Source: UBA974 sp002292405 (GTDB lineage Bacteria; Bacteroidota; Bacteroidia; Flavobacteriales_D; Sanyastnellaceae). Taken from it: a stretch of 64,000 nucleotides of DNA. The DNA is taken from the NCBI GenBank assembly GCA_943842425.1, contig CALTBR010000002.1, positions 248,001-312,000 of the forward strand, written 5' to 3'. Positions 1 to 9,430 of this stretch are shown piece after piece. Below the pieces are notes generated by a model, which had not been told where the DNA came from, made no database searches, and saw only the letters and a program-made list of their open reading frames with translations. Numbering within the stretch: position 1 is the first letter of the stretch; each line of letters begins with the position of its first letter. The position numbers and the translations under genes were made by a program.

Positions 1-150
1 TGCACTAATAGCTTGGTAAGCGAGATCATCAGCCATGATATACAATACGTTTAATGGTTGATCTCGATCAGACTGAATGTCGGATGTCGTGTCCGCACAG
101 GAAAATAAAAAGGCAACACATGTTAAGCACAAAAGAAGTTTCTTCATCAT
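1..150 (-). CDS. Sulfatase, N-terminal fragment (runs off left edge)
   Basis: Reading the minus strand from an ATG at 150 gives 50 codons without a stop up to the window edge. The product starts MMKKLLLCLTCVAFLFSCAD, a lipoprotein signal peptide with lipobox LFSC, then reaches NVLYIMADDLAYQA, the first beta strand and metal-binding DD of family S1 sulfatases. The active-site Cys motif lies beyond the edge. It is divergent from the sulfatase at 282 with 131 bases between, so the two probably share a control region. It would be the fourth sulfatase of this locus. The family call rests on one motif plus context. Confidence 0.75.
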   Translation of the reverse strand, partial: MMKKLLLCLTCVAFLFSCADTTSDIQSDRDQPLNVLYIMADDLAYQAISA

Positions 151-281
151 CAATAAATTGTAAAGCGGCAATATTAGGAATAATTATTCACATAACAACA
201 ATCAAAGAACTCACTCATCAACCTTTTAATTTGATTGATGAAAAATCTATTAAATTTACATACCAAGAATAAATAGAACAA

Positions 282-1856
282 TTGAAAACAATCCTTTTAT
301 TTCTCTTATTATCTGTATCATCATTATTGTATAGTCAGAGTAAGCCAAATATTTTATGGTTAGTATGCGAAGACCAATCCATGTTTTTTTCACCCTATGG
401 AGATGATCATGCAGACACACCTAATCTTGATCAATTGAGTAAAGACGGAACAGTCTATGAAAACTGTTTCACGCCTTCACCAGTATGTTCTCCAAGTAGA
501 AGCAGTATCATCACAGGCATGTACCCAACATCGATTGGCACTCAACATATGAGAACCTATAAAAAGAATAAAAAACGTGACATTAATCCGCACAATCAAC
601 TTCCATTTTACTCACCGCTACCTCATAAAAACATACAGTTCTTTACTGAAACATTAAGAGCTAACGGATACTATTGTTCGAACAATTCGAAAGAAGACTA
701 CAACATGCTAACTTCTCCGCTGGCATGGGATGACAGCAGTCCAAAGGCCCATTGGTGCAACCGGGATTCAGACCAACCCTTCTTCTCCGTTTTTAATTTC
801 AGCATCACCCATGAATCAAAAGTTTGGGAAAACAACGTGTCTTATTCTAAAGAAGAATTAGACCTCATCACGCTTCCAGTTATTTTCCCCCAAGATGATA
901 GGATCAAAACAGATTTTCTGACGAATTACAAAAACATTGAAAAATTAGATAAAAAATTAGGTGATATTATCCAGCAATTAAAAGATGATGGCTTGTATGA
1001 TACCACCATCATATTTTTCTTTAGCGACCATGGAGGACCTTTCCCAAGGTACAAAAGATCGATATATGACACAGGCATACAGTGTCCATTGGTAATTAAA
1101 TGGCACAACCATGAGACAGAAAAGCGCAACGATCAACTCATTAGTTTTATTGATTTTGCGCCAACCGTTTTAGATATCCTTGACATCAAAAGTGACCATC
1201 AGATGGAAGGGGTTTCCTTCTATCAAAAAGACCAACGACAACAAATATTCGCGGCCACAGATCGCTTCGATGGATTTACAGATCAAAGGAGATGCATTCG
1301 CACTAAAAATTACAAACTCATTTACAATCTTGATCTTCAATCGCCCATCGGAAAGCCTATATCTTACCGTCATCAGATGAAAACTATGAAGCTGCTCGAT
1401 TCCCTTTATATAATTGGGGCATTAAATGATTGTTTTAATGATTGGTACAAACCAAGTAAAGTTGAATTCGAATTGTACCATTTGACGGACGATCCATTTG
1501 AGTTAGATAACATCATTGAAAATCCAAAATATGCTGATGTATTCGTTACACTTAAAGATGAATTGATGACTTGGTTAAAGGCATCAGACTATGGGAATCT
1601 TACAGAAAAAGAAATGGTAGACCTCATGTTCCCTAATGGCATTAAACCTTCTCAACTTACAACACCAAGCATTCATCAACATCAAAATGGTATTTCTATT
1701 GAAACCTTCGAAGAAGATGTTTCTGTAGGCTGGAGAAATCAAGGGGAAACATCATGGCAGATCTATCTTCCAAATGAGATTGTAAATCCAAATAAAAGCT
1801 ATGAAGTTGTGCTCTTTAAATCAGGATATGACATATTCACACAGTCCTTGAAGTGA
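282..1856 (+). CDS. Secreted sulfatase (S1 family, SGSH-like)
   Basis: A 524-residue sulfatase with a Sec signal peptide (MKTILLFLLLSVSSLLYSQS). The start is TTG at 282: an in-frame TAA at 270-272 excludes anything longer and the signal peptide begins right there. The active-site motif C-S-P-S-R is at about residues 69-73, so Cys69 should be converted to formylglycine. A metal-binding segment CEDQS is near residue 29 and FSDHGG is near residue 250. The N-terminal pattern (CEDQS...SPYGD...TPNLDQL) resembles heparan N-sulfatase-like S1 enzymes; the substrate is not shown. It converges with the GH3 gene (10 bases apart) and sits beside the operon carrying its likely activating enzyme. Confidence 0.88.
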   Translation: MKTILLFLLLSVSSLLYSQSKPNILWLVCEDQSMFFSPYGDDHADTPNLDQLSKDGTVYENCFTPSPVCSPSRSSIITGMYPTSIGTQHMRTYKKNKKRDINPHNQLPFYSPLPHKNIQFFTETLRANGYYCSNNSKEDYNMLTSPLAWDDSSPKAHWCNRDSDQPFFSVFNFSITHESKVWENNVSYSKEELDLITLPVIFPQDDRIKTDFLTNYKNIEKLDKKLGDIIQQLKDDGLYDTTIIFFFSDHGGPFPRYKRSIYDTGIQCPLVIKWHNHETEKRNDQLISFIDFAPTVLDILDIKSDHQMEGVSFYQKDQRQQIFAATDRFDGFTDQRRCIRTKNYKLIYNLDLQSPIGKPISYRHQMKTMKLLDSLYIIGALNDCFNDWYKPSKVEFELYHLTDDPFELDNIIENPKYADVFVTLKDELMTWLKASDYGNLTEKEMVDLMFPNGIKPSQLTTPSIHQHQNGISIETFEEDVSVGWRNQGETSWQIYLPNEIVNPNKSYEVVLFKSGYDIFTQSLK

Positions 1857-1866
1857 TCAAAAAAGA

Positions 1867-4158
1867 TTAGTTGGCAAAATGGAAATCCCTGGATTGGTCT
1901 CCCATCATCAAAGTATAATCTCCCTTTTCAAATATTTTTTCACCCTTCTCATTGTAATAAAAAAGCGTGGAGCTATCAAGTGTAAACGTGATTTGTTTTT
2001 TCTCGCCTGGAGCCAAAGCGACCTTGGTGAAATACTTTAGGTTCTTCATGTCAGGTGCATAGGACGCATAATGATCTTGGAGAAACACATCGATACATTT
2101 TTGGCCGTGGAAGTCCCCAGTATTGGCGACCGTTATACTGACATCTAAAACTCCCTTCATGTCAATCGTATCTGTATTCAACTGAATGGGAGACAAGGAA
2201 AATGTCGTGTAACTCAATCCATGTCCAAATTCAAATTCAGGATGATGACCACCATATTTGGTTTTGTTAGGCGCTGTCTGAACCATCGCTGTCAAAAACT
2301 TATGGTCATAAGTCACCAAATCACCCGTATGAGAAGGATAAGTGAAAGGCAATACCCCGGAAGGGTTGTAATCTCCAAACAAGACGTCAACAATCGCCTG
2401 AGCACCCATGCTACCAGGAATGTAACTCATTAATATCGCATCCATTTCGTTTGAAAAATCATTGATGATTCTTGGTCGACCTTCTGTCAAAATTAAAACA
2501 ACAGGCTTACCGAGATCTGCAGCGCGTTTTGCCAGCTGAATCTGATTGTCGTCAAGTGTTAAATCATCAATGTTTCCTGGTGACTCTGCGTATGCGTTCT
2601 CTCCCAAAAAAAGCAGAACATAGTCCACTTTTTTCAATTCAGCTTCAGAAAAAGTAAGGGTGAAATTATTTTCATCATCATAACCATTTGTGACGTTAGA
2701 GATTATTTGTTTATTCGAAATCCGCGATTTCAAAACATCCATCACCGTCTTATAATCATCTGGATATAATTCTTCTTTGTCACCTTGCCAAGAATAAGAC
2801 CAAGATCCATTGAGTGCACTTACACAGTTTGCACCCGGCCCCAAAACAAGGTAATGTTTATCCTGAGGCAAAGGAAGTGTGTTATTCTTATTTTTTAACA
2901 GTGTCATGGATTCCCTGGCAGCTTCTAAAGCGAGAACACGGTACTGAGGATCCCCAAAGTTTGACATTGCCTCCATTTCAGGATATGGATTGTCGAATAA
3001 TCCTAAATCCATTTTAAAAGTTAAGATTCTGCGCACAGACTCATCAAGTCTAGCCTCAGAAATTTCGCCACTTTTCACAAGATCGACCAGATGTTTACAA
3101 AATGAAAAACTACTCGGAACCATACTCATATCAATGCCTGCATTGATGGCAATTTTAACTGCTTCTCTGGGTGTTTCTGCAATTTTGTGACGTACATGAA
3201 GGCGAATGATATCCTCCCAATCTGTAATGATTAAACCTTCAAAACCCAACTTATTTCGGAGAAGTTCCGTGAGAATCTCATAACTGCTATGTACAGGCAC
3301 ATCGTTGATCATGGAAGAATTAATCATGATTGTTGAAGCTCCAGCCTCAATAGCTGCCTTAAAAGAAGGAATATGCTTTTGCCATAAGCTAATGTCAGAG
3401 ATGTAGGATTCTGTTCTGTCCTTACCAGACTTAGGCACAGAGTAACCCACAAAATGCTTCATGCATGAACCAACAGCTGTATGTCTACCTAACCCATCGT
3501 TCTCATATCCCTTGATCATGTTCACCCCCATTTCTGACACTAAATGAGGATCTTCGCCGAATGTCTCACCGAACCTTGGCCACAGAGGGTTGCGTCCGAC
3601 ATCAATCACTGGATCAAAATTCCATCTCAAGCCAGACGCCCTTGTCTCTTTTGCCGTAACAGCGGCTATATCATAGGCAGTTTGGCGATTTCTTGACGCA
3701 GCCAAACCCATGTTGTGCGGAAACAATGTTGAGCCTTTTGTATAGGTCGCACCATGAATGGCATCAATGCCATATAACACAGGAATTTGAAGTTCCGAAT
3801 CCAAGGCTATGTCTTGAATTAAAGTCAAAATACCATGCCATTCATCAACAGTATAAGCCGTTCCAGCATTATTCAAAATAGAACCCACATGGTAATCATG
3901 GATTGCTTTAGTGAGTTTTTCTGGATCAATCTGTTTGATTTTGACATTCTCCTGATCGCTCTTGGTCGATAAAAAACCCAAATTTAATTGTGTCATCTGA
4001 CCTACTTTTTGCTCTAAGGTCATTTTGTCAATCAATTGATCAATGTGGGACTGAGCCAAGGAGATTTGAGGAAATGAGAGTGAAAATAAGCAAGCCAGCA
4101 ATGGGTAATATCTATTATTCATAAATTTTAATGATGGATTCTTTAAGATCAATTTCAT
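1867..4158 (-). CDS. Glycoside hydrolase family 3 beta-glucosidase-like enzyme (BglX type)
   Basis: 763 residues, the usual length for BglX-type periplasmic GH3 enzymes that release terminal beta-linked sugars from oligosaccharides. The first Met is at 4158, but Met13 (MNNRYYPLLACLFSLSFPQI) gives a better signal peptide, so the start is uncertain by 12 codons. The family substrate-site segment around KHFVGYS is near residue 234, the catalytic nucleophile Asp is about residue 313 in GLIITDWED, the (alpha/beta) sandwich domain follows, and a fibronectin III-like domain closes the protein. It is the last gene of the sulfated-glycan operon, 14 bases after the GH-A hydrolase, and fits the final step of saccharide breakdown. 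The sugar specificity cannot be read from sequence. Confidence 0.9.
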   Translation of the reverse strand: MKLILKNPSLKFMNNRYYPLLACLFSLSFPQISLAQSHIDQLIDKMTLEQKVGQMTQLNLGFLSTKSDQENVKIKQIDPEKLTKAIHDYHVGSILNNAGTAYTVDEWHGILTLIQDIALDSELQIPVLYGIDAIHGATYTKGSTLFPHNMGLAASRNRQTAYDIAAVTAKETRASGLRWNFDPVIDVGRNPLWPRFGETFGEDPHLVSEMGVNMIKGYENDGLGRHTAVGSCMKHFVGYSVPKSGKDRTESYISDISLWQKHIPSFKAAIEAGASTIMINSSMINDVPVHSSYEILTELLRNKLGFEGLIITDWEDIIRLHVRHKIAETPREAVKIAINAGIDMSMVPSSFSFCKHLVDLVKSGEISEARLDESVRRILTFKMDLGLFDNPYPEMEAMSNFGDPQYRVLALEAARESMTLLKNKNNTLPLPQDKHYLVLGPGANCVSALNGSWSYSWQGDKEELYPDDYKTVMDVLKSRISNKQIISNVTNGYDDENNFTLTFSEAELKKVDYVLLFLGENAYAESPGNIDDLTLDDNQIQLAKRAADLGKPVVLILTEGRPRIINDFSNEMDAILMSYIPGSMGAQAIVDVLFGDYNPSGVLPFTYPSHTGDLVTYDHKFLTAMVQTAPNKTKYGGHHPEFEFGHGLSYTTFSLSPIQLNTDTIDMKGVLDVSITVANTGDFHGQKCIDVFLQDHYASYAPDMKNLKYFTKVALAPGEKKQITFTLDSSTLFYYNEKGEKIFEKGDYTLMMGDQSRDFHFAN

Positions 4159-4172
4159 ATCTAGGCCTCTTA

Positions 4173-5453
4173 TTATTCAACAAAGAATGGAACATTTGCG
4201 ACTGAACTTTGGTTGTTTTTATTTTTTACATACGCAAATATTCGATAAGCTCCTTTGAATTTGGGAGTCAAAAAAGTCACTTGAGAGATGCTTTGACGGA
4301 CAATGTTTAATTCAATTTCGTCGAGTGACTTCTGAATGTCCCCACCTACTTTTTTTGACATTGATTCGGGAAACAAATGAAACTCAACCATGATCTCAGA
4401 ATTGTTGTTTGGATTCACATCAATGTCCAGAGTGACTTCCCTGTTGGGAGAAAGGAAATGATCTTTCTTCCAATTGGTTCCTTCAAGCTTGATATCAACG
4501 ATGGAAGGAGCCCGTTCTTCTGGCCAAGAACCCGTCCAACAATAATGCATTGCATCGACTGCCTCAGTTGGATAGCCACTGTTTAAAAATATACCATGCC
4601 AGGTGGCTGTAGACTCTTGTTTCTGACCCCATAAAAAGCAGTAGCTCCCTAAGCACATTTCTGAGTCTGATTCAATCTTTTGCTGATAACGACGAATCCT
4701 TTGATTGGCCTTCACACCATTTGGAGGCTCTTTTTTTGCTTGCCATGCTGTTCTCGGAGCTTCAAAAGGGCCATTCACGCCCCATTCTGAAACAATATAT
4801 GGTTTATCCCAATTGTATTTACGAATATTAAGCGGTGCATTTTCAATGGATCCATAGGCATTCAAACCCAGAATATCGACACTCGGACAGTGTTTCTTAA
4901 TCATGTATATCTTCGACGGATCTAAACCTGCGATGACAGTCATTGTAGGATGGTTCTTATCGACTTCCTTAATGAACTTGGCCAGCACCTCAATGGTTTC
5001 CCATACCTTGAAGTTGGAATACTGTAAATCCACTTCATTGCCGATACCCCAAACGAGAAGGGCGGGGTGATCCTTGTATTTCAATACTTCTGTTTTCAGT
5101 TGCTCTATCTGACTTTGAACGGCGTATTCGTTGTTGTAGTCCATACCGCTGCGTTCAGGACGAACATACAATCCCAAAGCAACTGTCATGTTGTAAGCAT
5201 GGGCAGAGTCTAAATATGCTTCGTTGTTTGTGCTCCATACGCGAATCGAATTGGCACCTGAATTTGCCAACAGCCCAAAATGACTCTTTGCACCAGCTCC
5301 TTTAATGTAATAAGGTTCGCTATCCTTAAGAAATGTAAAACCCTTTTCGTCACTTACAAGTTCTACCTTGGATGGTTGAGCAAAAGACATCGAGGAGGCT
5401 GCAAAAGCTACCCACAAGAGAAACATATTCCTCACAGTTAGAGTCCTTTCCAT
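4173..5453 (-). CDS. Secreted clan GH-A glycoside hydrolase (GH2/GH5-like TIM barrel)
   Basis: 426 residues with a signal peptide after a short leader (MERTLTVRNMFLLWVAFAAS). It is a single TIM barrel: the acid/base Glu is about residue 140 in WGIGNEVD and the nucleophile Glu about residue 223 in YIVSEWGVNG. That pairing is the clan GH-A signature and most resembles the C-terminal barrel of GH2. A beta-sandwich-like tail (residues 320-426) follows. The start overlaps the preceding lipoprotein gene by 16 bases, so they are translationally coupled. Role inferred: cleavage of the polysaccharide desulfated by the neighbouring sulfatases. GH2, GH5 or a smaller GH-A family are all possible. Confidence 0.8.
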   Translation of the reverse strand: MERTLTVRNMFLLWVAFAASSMSFAQPSKVELVSDEKGFTFLKDSEPYYIKGAGAKSHFGLLANSGANSIRVWSTNNEAYLDSAHAYNMTVALGLYVRPERSGMDYNNEYAVQSQIEQLKTEVLKYKDHPALLVWGIGNEVDLQYSNFKVWETIEVLAKFIKEVDKNHPTMTVIAGLDPSKIYMIKKHCPSVDILGLNAYGSIENAPLNIRKYNWDKPYIVSEWGVNGPFEAPRTAWQAKKEPPNGVKANQRIRRYQQKIESDSEMCLGSYCFLWGQKQESTATWHGIFLNSGYPTEAVDAMHYCWTGSWPEERAPSIVDIKLEGTNWKKDHFLSPNREVTLDIDVNPNNNSEIMVEFHLFPESMSKKVGGDIQKSLDEIELNIVRQSISQVTFLTPKFKGAYRIFAYVKNKNNQSSVANVPFFVE

Positions 5454-6628
5454 TGATTCGGTTTTAAGGGATTTCCACGGAATTCAACAAGGCCAAAAGA
5501 ACCCATTTCAAACATTGATGTTTCGATCACTTTGAATCTAATTTCTTTAAAAGAAGACCAATCAAAATCATCATATTTATGAAATGATTTGAGTGGAACC
5601 AGAACTTCCAACATGCCATCTTTACGAGATAAAATGTTAGACTCATTGATCACTTTCTGAATTCTTCTGACTGCTCCTGAATAAGAAACAAGCATGATTT
5701 GCACTTTTGGCATCTCACTTGCTTTGATGCTAAAGCGCAACGCAGAAGTAGAATATATGCTTGAAATATCCATTCGATTCCATGCTGAGACAGCAAATCC
5801 AAATTGGTTCCAAGACTTGTCCTCAGGCATCTGAATATCAACCGACAAAGCTTCTCTACCGCGCCATGTTTTCACATCTGAAATAAAATCAAAATTGTCA
5901 GAATAAGCCGCATTAATACCCCACCAATATTCTTTTCCGTTGCCAATTTGAATGGGGTACTTATCATAAATCGTAACAAATGATGTTGCGGTCACCTGAT
6001 AATCGTCCTTGTAAGCAACAATCTTCATTTCATCAATATGAACATCCCCTGACTGTTGAAATTCCAACCTCAACTCTTTGATGTTCGCCAGATTGACGCT
6101 TTTCTTTTGGTAATTGAATGACTTTAAAGGAATCAGAATGCGACGCCATTCGGAGTCAATGATACCACCTTCGATGCCAAGGTAATTGATCTTCGAGTTG
6201 CATTGTTTGCCGCCATAGTCCAACATCGCAAAAAACATAGGCAATTTGGTGAATGTTCCTTGATCTACCCGAATCATGAATTCTATGGCTGCATAATCAA
6301 CAATAGCTGCTATGTTTTTTCCTTTAAAATTTGACCATGGAAAGATGATACCCATGTATTTACATCCATTGTTTTGATCCCACTGAATGTGCAAGTGATC
6401 TTGACCTAAATACGAGTTCTCAGTTTCAAAAAAGACTTGCTTGCATTTGGCATTTTTTAATCCCTTAATGTCTGTCAGATGAGAGTCTGTATAAATATCG
6501 TGGTATGGAAAGCTTGCTATTGGATCAGGCAATGCAACTTCAAAATCATACAACGTGACATCGTTCATGAGATTGCACGATAAAGCCAATACAGAGCATA
6601 AAACAAGAGCGTAAAATATTTTCATCAT
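5438..6628 (-). CDS. Surface lipoprotein with two jelly-roll (CBM-like) domains
   Basis: 396 residues, lipoprotein signal peptide with lipobox LALSC (Cys18). Two similar beta-sandwich-like parts are visible, each ending in a pattern of the kind 'W..ILIPLKSF...LANIKELRLEF' (near residues 160-190) and 'MLEVLVPLKSFHKYDDFDWSSFKEIRFKV' split over about residues 335-370, typical of carbohydrate-binding or complex-I-associated (CIA30-like) jelly rolls. It overlaps the upstream lipoprotein gene by 4 bases (ATGA) and the downstream hydrolase by 16. Inferred role: glycan capture at the cell surface, in the place a SusD/SusE protein would take. No catalytic residues are evident. Confidence 0.65.
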   Translation of the reverse strand: MMKIFYALVLCSVLALSCNLMNDVTLYDFEVALPDPIASFPYHDIYTDSHLTDIKGLKNAKCKQVFFETENSYLGQDHLHIQWDQNNGCKYMGIIFPWSNFKGKNIAAIVDYAAIEFMIRVDQGTFTKLPMFFAMLDYGGKQCNSKINYLGIEGGIIDSEWRRILIPLKSFNYQKKSVNLANIKELRLEFQQSGDVHIDEMKIVAYKDDYQVTATSFVTIYDKYPIQIGNGKEYWWGINAAYSDNFDFISDVKTWRGREALSVDIQMPEDKSWNQFGFAVSAWNRMDISSIYSTSALRFSIKASEMPKVQIMLVSYSGAVRRIQKVINESNILSRKDGMLEVLVPLKSFHKYDDFDWSSFKEIRFKVIETSMFEMGSFGLVEFRGNPLKPNQWKGL

Positions 6629-7665
6629 TGATCTAATAGCCCTGCATTTTCTGTAAATACAACGTAATCTACATCTGTACGCACATCGATAAACTCATTG
6701 CCTGGGCATACCGAGGAGGCATTATATGGACAAGCCTGACACTGTATTCTAATGGCTGTAATGTCACGAGGGTTTCTATCATAGACCACGGAGGGATTGC
6801 TCTCATTTTTTTTCTCAAACATGTCATAGCTGAAGGTTTTCAATCGCCACCCTAACCAATCTACAGGTTGAATTTTGTATTGGTACACTTCCATATCATT
6901 CTCAAAAACATCAGAGGCACTGTTGGATGAATTATCGTCGAAAGGCATGTTGGATTCTGTGATGAGGATGTTGATGAATTGATTGTCCGCAAATGCACCA
7001 TTGATGCCAGACAAGACTCCTAAATTCACAAAGAAATTAGATGGATCGGTGGTAACCTCTGACATATTCGTCAAGGGGATGTCAAGCGATCCCAACACCC
7101 AATCCCAACCAACTTTGCCTCCCATTTTGAAGTAGGTCTCCCCTTCCAAAGGATTGTCATTCGAAGTTTCAAATGTCATATTTCCTCCTGCTTGCTTCCA
7201 AAAAACAGCATCTTCAGGAAGGCCATCTTCAAAATCAGCAACCACAATCCCATCATAGATTTTGGTACCCAAGACCGTTAAACTGTCTCTTAATGTATCT
7301 GGATAATTGTCAAATGTCAATTCAATGGCACAATCTTCCAACTGAAAAAAGGGGACTTGGGAAGTGCTTCCGTTCCAAGACACCAGGTCAGGATCGATGG
7401 TGTTGGAAAAGCCTGACAATTCTTTGATGCTGTTGGACGAAAGCCCCTTGATGGAAATCTTCCAATCCACAACAGTCGTGAATTTACTGTAGAATGTCAC
7501 TTCTTCATTGTTTGAGAAATCCGGAGTGTTCGTAGATATTTCAAGAGAATCTACAATACTAAAGTTACCAAACAGGGAGTCAAGTGCAGGCCCTTCAAAA
7601 TCATCTTTCGTACATGCATACAAGCATGCAACAAGAAGTAAGAGCAAGAGAAGGTGTCTATTCAT
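6625..7665 (-). CDS. Surface lipoprotein, possible glycan-binding protein
   Basis: 346 residues starting MNRHLLLLLLLVACLYACTK, with lipobox LYAC and acidic residues after the Cys (TKDDFEG), a pattern linked to export to the cell surface in Bacteroidota. An N-terminal Ig-like stretch (about residues 40-130) is followed by a region starting GIVVADFEDG that reads like the beginning of a galactose-binding/jelly-roll domain. It lies 2 bases after the beta-barrel gene at 7668 and overlaps the next lipoprotein by 4 bases, so it is part of the operon. I do not recognise the family; a SusE/SusF-like surface glycan-binding role is inference from position. Confidence 0.6.
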   Translation of the reverse strand: MNRHLLLLLLLVACLYACTKDDFEGPALDSLFGNFSIVDSLEISTNTPDFSNNEEVTFYSKFTTVVDWKISIKGLSSNSIKELSGFSNTIDPDLVSWNGSTSQVPFFQLEDCAIELTFDNYPDTLRDSLTVLGTKIYDGIVVADFEDGLPEDAVFWKQAGGNMTFETSNDNPLEGETYFKMGGKVGWDWVLGSLDIPLTNMSEVTTDPSNFFVNLGVLSGINGAFADNQFINILITESNMPFDDNSSNSASDVFENDMEVYQYKIQPVDWLGWRLKTFSYDMFEKKNESNPSVVYDRNPRDITAIRIQCQACPYNASSVCPGNEFIDVRTDVDYVVFTENAGLLDQ

Positions 7666-7667
7666 GA

Positions 7668-9428
7668 TTATAATTTTATGGATAAAACAAACATCAACCG
7701 TGTGTAATTAAAATTGGAAATGGTGGGGTCATTTAAAGCAACACCCCACCAATTGTATTGGAGGTTTGCGTACACATTTTGTCTAAGTTGATATAAAATC
7801 CCAGTGGACACAAGATGGTCTTTTAGGTCAAAGTCTCGCAGATCAAAGTTGACAATTTCTCCATATTCATTGCGCTCAGAAACATACTCTCGCCCCTCTG
7901 TTTTAAATTGTTTCCATCCGAATTGAACAAAGAAGTCATCTGTCATCTCTGCATTCACAAATACATTGCTCTGTTGACTGCGCAATTGAAGTGTGGCGTA
8001 TTCATCCCCTGAGCGTTGTGTGTGCTCATATTCAGACGACAAGGAAACACTGAGTATTTTACGCCAACCTACTCTTTGATGTAAATTAAATTTAAGGCCA
8101 CTTTGAAGAGAGAAAAAGGTCCTTCTCTCAGAAGTGCCCTGTCCAATCACTTCAGTAAAATATCCTGACTTAACATTGGTAATCAAAGACTTGGATGAGG
8201 TTTGAAGGTTTGAACTCAAATACGCCCCATGTCTGTTGGGAGTTGCATCACCATAAGGCAAAACATTTGAATACATCGGATTGAATCCCATCAAGGTAGT
8301 CGAGAGATCTTGGTTGTAGATGTTTTCATCTGAAATAATGTCAAAAAGAGAAGTAGGCCGAGATAAAGAGGCATTGGTATATAAGGGATATGTAGCATTA
8401 AGTAATTGTTGGCCAAAATCCAACCTTCTTGTTTGGGCTCCGGTACTTCGAAACGCAGGATCTACATACCTGTAACCCACTTTGACACTAAATGTCGAGT
8501 CATTTTCAAAAAACTCATTTTCAAATTCAAAAAACAACCCCTTGGTCACATGAGAAGTTGAATCTTCTAAATCGTTAGGGAGTTCCGAATACAACCAATG
8601 TCTCTGGGAAAAACCTGTTTGTATAGTTTGTGTGACCTTCGAACGATTCAAACTGAGCATGTGGCTTAATGAGAGTTGATACACAGGGTTCCTCACTGAA
8701 ATATTTGATGTGCCACTCGAACCAACTTCGAACACATTTACATAATGGGTTTGAACATTAAATCTTTTGTTAATTTGGGTGACCATAGACCCACCAGAGA
8801 GTAACATATCACTCGAATTTATTGAGCTTGTGATCAATTCAGAACCTCTGGGTCGTGTGATGAAAAAATCAAACTCCAGGGTTCGAATAAATCGATCAAA
8901 ATTAAATGAGAAATTGGTTTGCAACCCTTGTTGCCTCCATCGGTTTTCTGTATAGAAATTTTCATAATGAATGATGTCTCTGTAGGACTGAAACATCCCC
9001 TGATCTTGAGAAGATAATTCTTCGTCATTGTTGAAAAGGGTAAACCTTGTTTGTTTCAGATAAAGATCACCAATGCTAAAACGAATTTTATCGTTGATAG
9101 TCCCTTTGGCCGTAAGTTGACGTACATCAACAGACGTTCCTGAACCAAAAAAACCTCCAAATGTATTTCTCACCCTCAATTGGGCAAACACTTCTATGTT
9201 TTCATTGGGATTGATGTGGGTGTTCAGATCTAATAAATTGTATCCCGAGGAAGAATTAATCGAAGAAGTGGTGTCCGGAAATTCTATCTCACCCACAGCA
9301 TCTCTGGCAAAGAAAGAACGCGCTGCTCCATCGAACCAAACCTTGTCTTGTTCTTGTGCATTGACAAGTTCTGGTAGAAACATCCCAAGGATGAAGAAAG
9401 AAAAGAAAGTGTATAAATTTCTATTCAT
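7668..9428 (-). CDS. Outer-membrane beta-barrel protein of unknown family
   Basis: 586 residues with signal peptide (MNRNLYTFFSFFILGMFLPELVNAQ). The rest is alternating amphipathic strands rich in Tyr, Phe, Asn and Ser (for example LQYNWWGVALND near the end) and it finishes in a hydrophobic strand, as porin-like barrels do. There is no TonB plug or carboxypeptidase-regulatory domain, so it is not SusC. The N-terminal half resembles alginate/carbohydrate-porin-like barrels only in general character. It sits 2 bases from the neighbouring barrel gene at 9431 and the two are probably paired. Passive oligosaccharide uptake is a reasonable inference. Confidence 0.65.
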   Translation of the reverse strand: MNRNLYTFFSFFILGMFLPELVNAQEQDKVWFDGAARSFFARDAVGEIEFPDTTSSINSSSGYNLLDLNTHINPNENIEVFAQLRVRNTFGGFFGSGTSVDVRQLTAKGTINDKIRFSIGDLYLKQTRFTLFNNDEELSSQDQGMFQSYRDIIHYENFYTENRWRQQGLQTNFSFNFDRFIRTLEFDFFITRPRGSELITSSINSSDMLLSGGSMVTQINKRFNVQTHYVNVFEVGSSGTSNISVRNPVYQLSLSHMLSLNRSKVTQTIQTGFSQRHWLYSELPNDLEDSTSHVTKGLFFEFENEFFENDSTFSVKVGYRYVDPAFRSTGAQTRRLDFGQQLLNATYPLYTNASLSRPTSLFDIISDENIYNQDLSTTLMGFNPMYSNVLPYGDATPNRHGAYLSSNLQTSSKSLITNVKSGYFTEVIGQGTSERRTFFSLQSGLKFNLHQRVGWRKILSVSLSSEYEHTQRSGDEYATLQLRSQQSNVFVNAEMTDDFFVQFGWKQFKTEGREYVSERNEYGEIVNFDLRDFDLKDHLVSTGILYQLRQNVYANLQYNWWGVALNDPTISNFNYTRLMFVLSIKL

Positions 9429-9430
9429 GG

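Noticed and set aside
54..272. Plus-strand ORF of 72 codons
   Set aside because: It is antisense to the sulfatase signal peptide and has no protein-like features.
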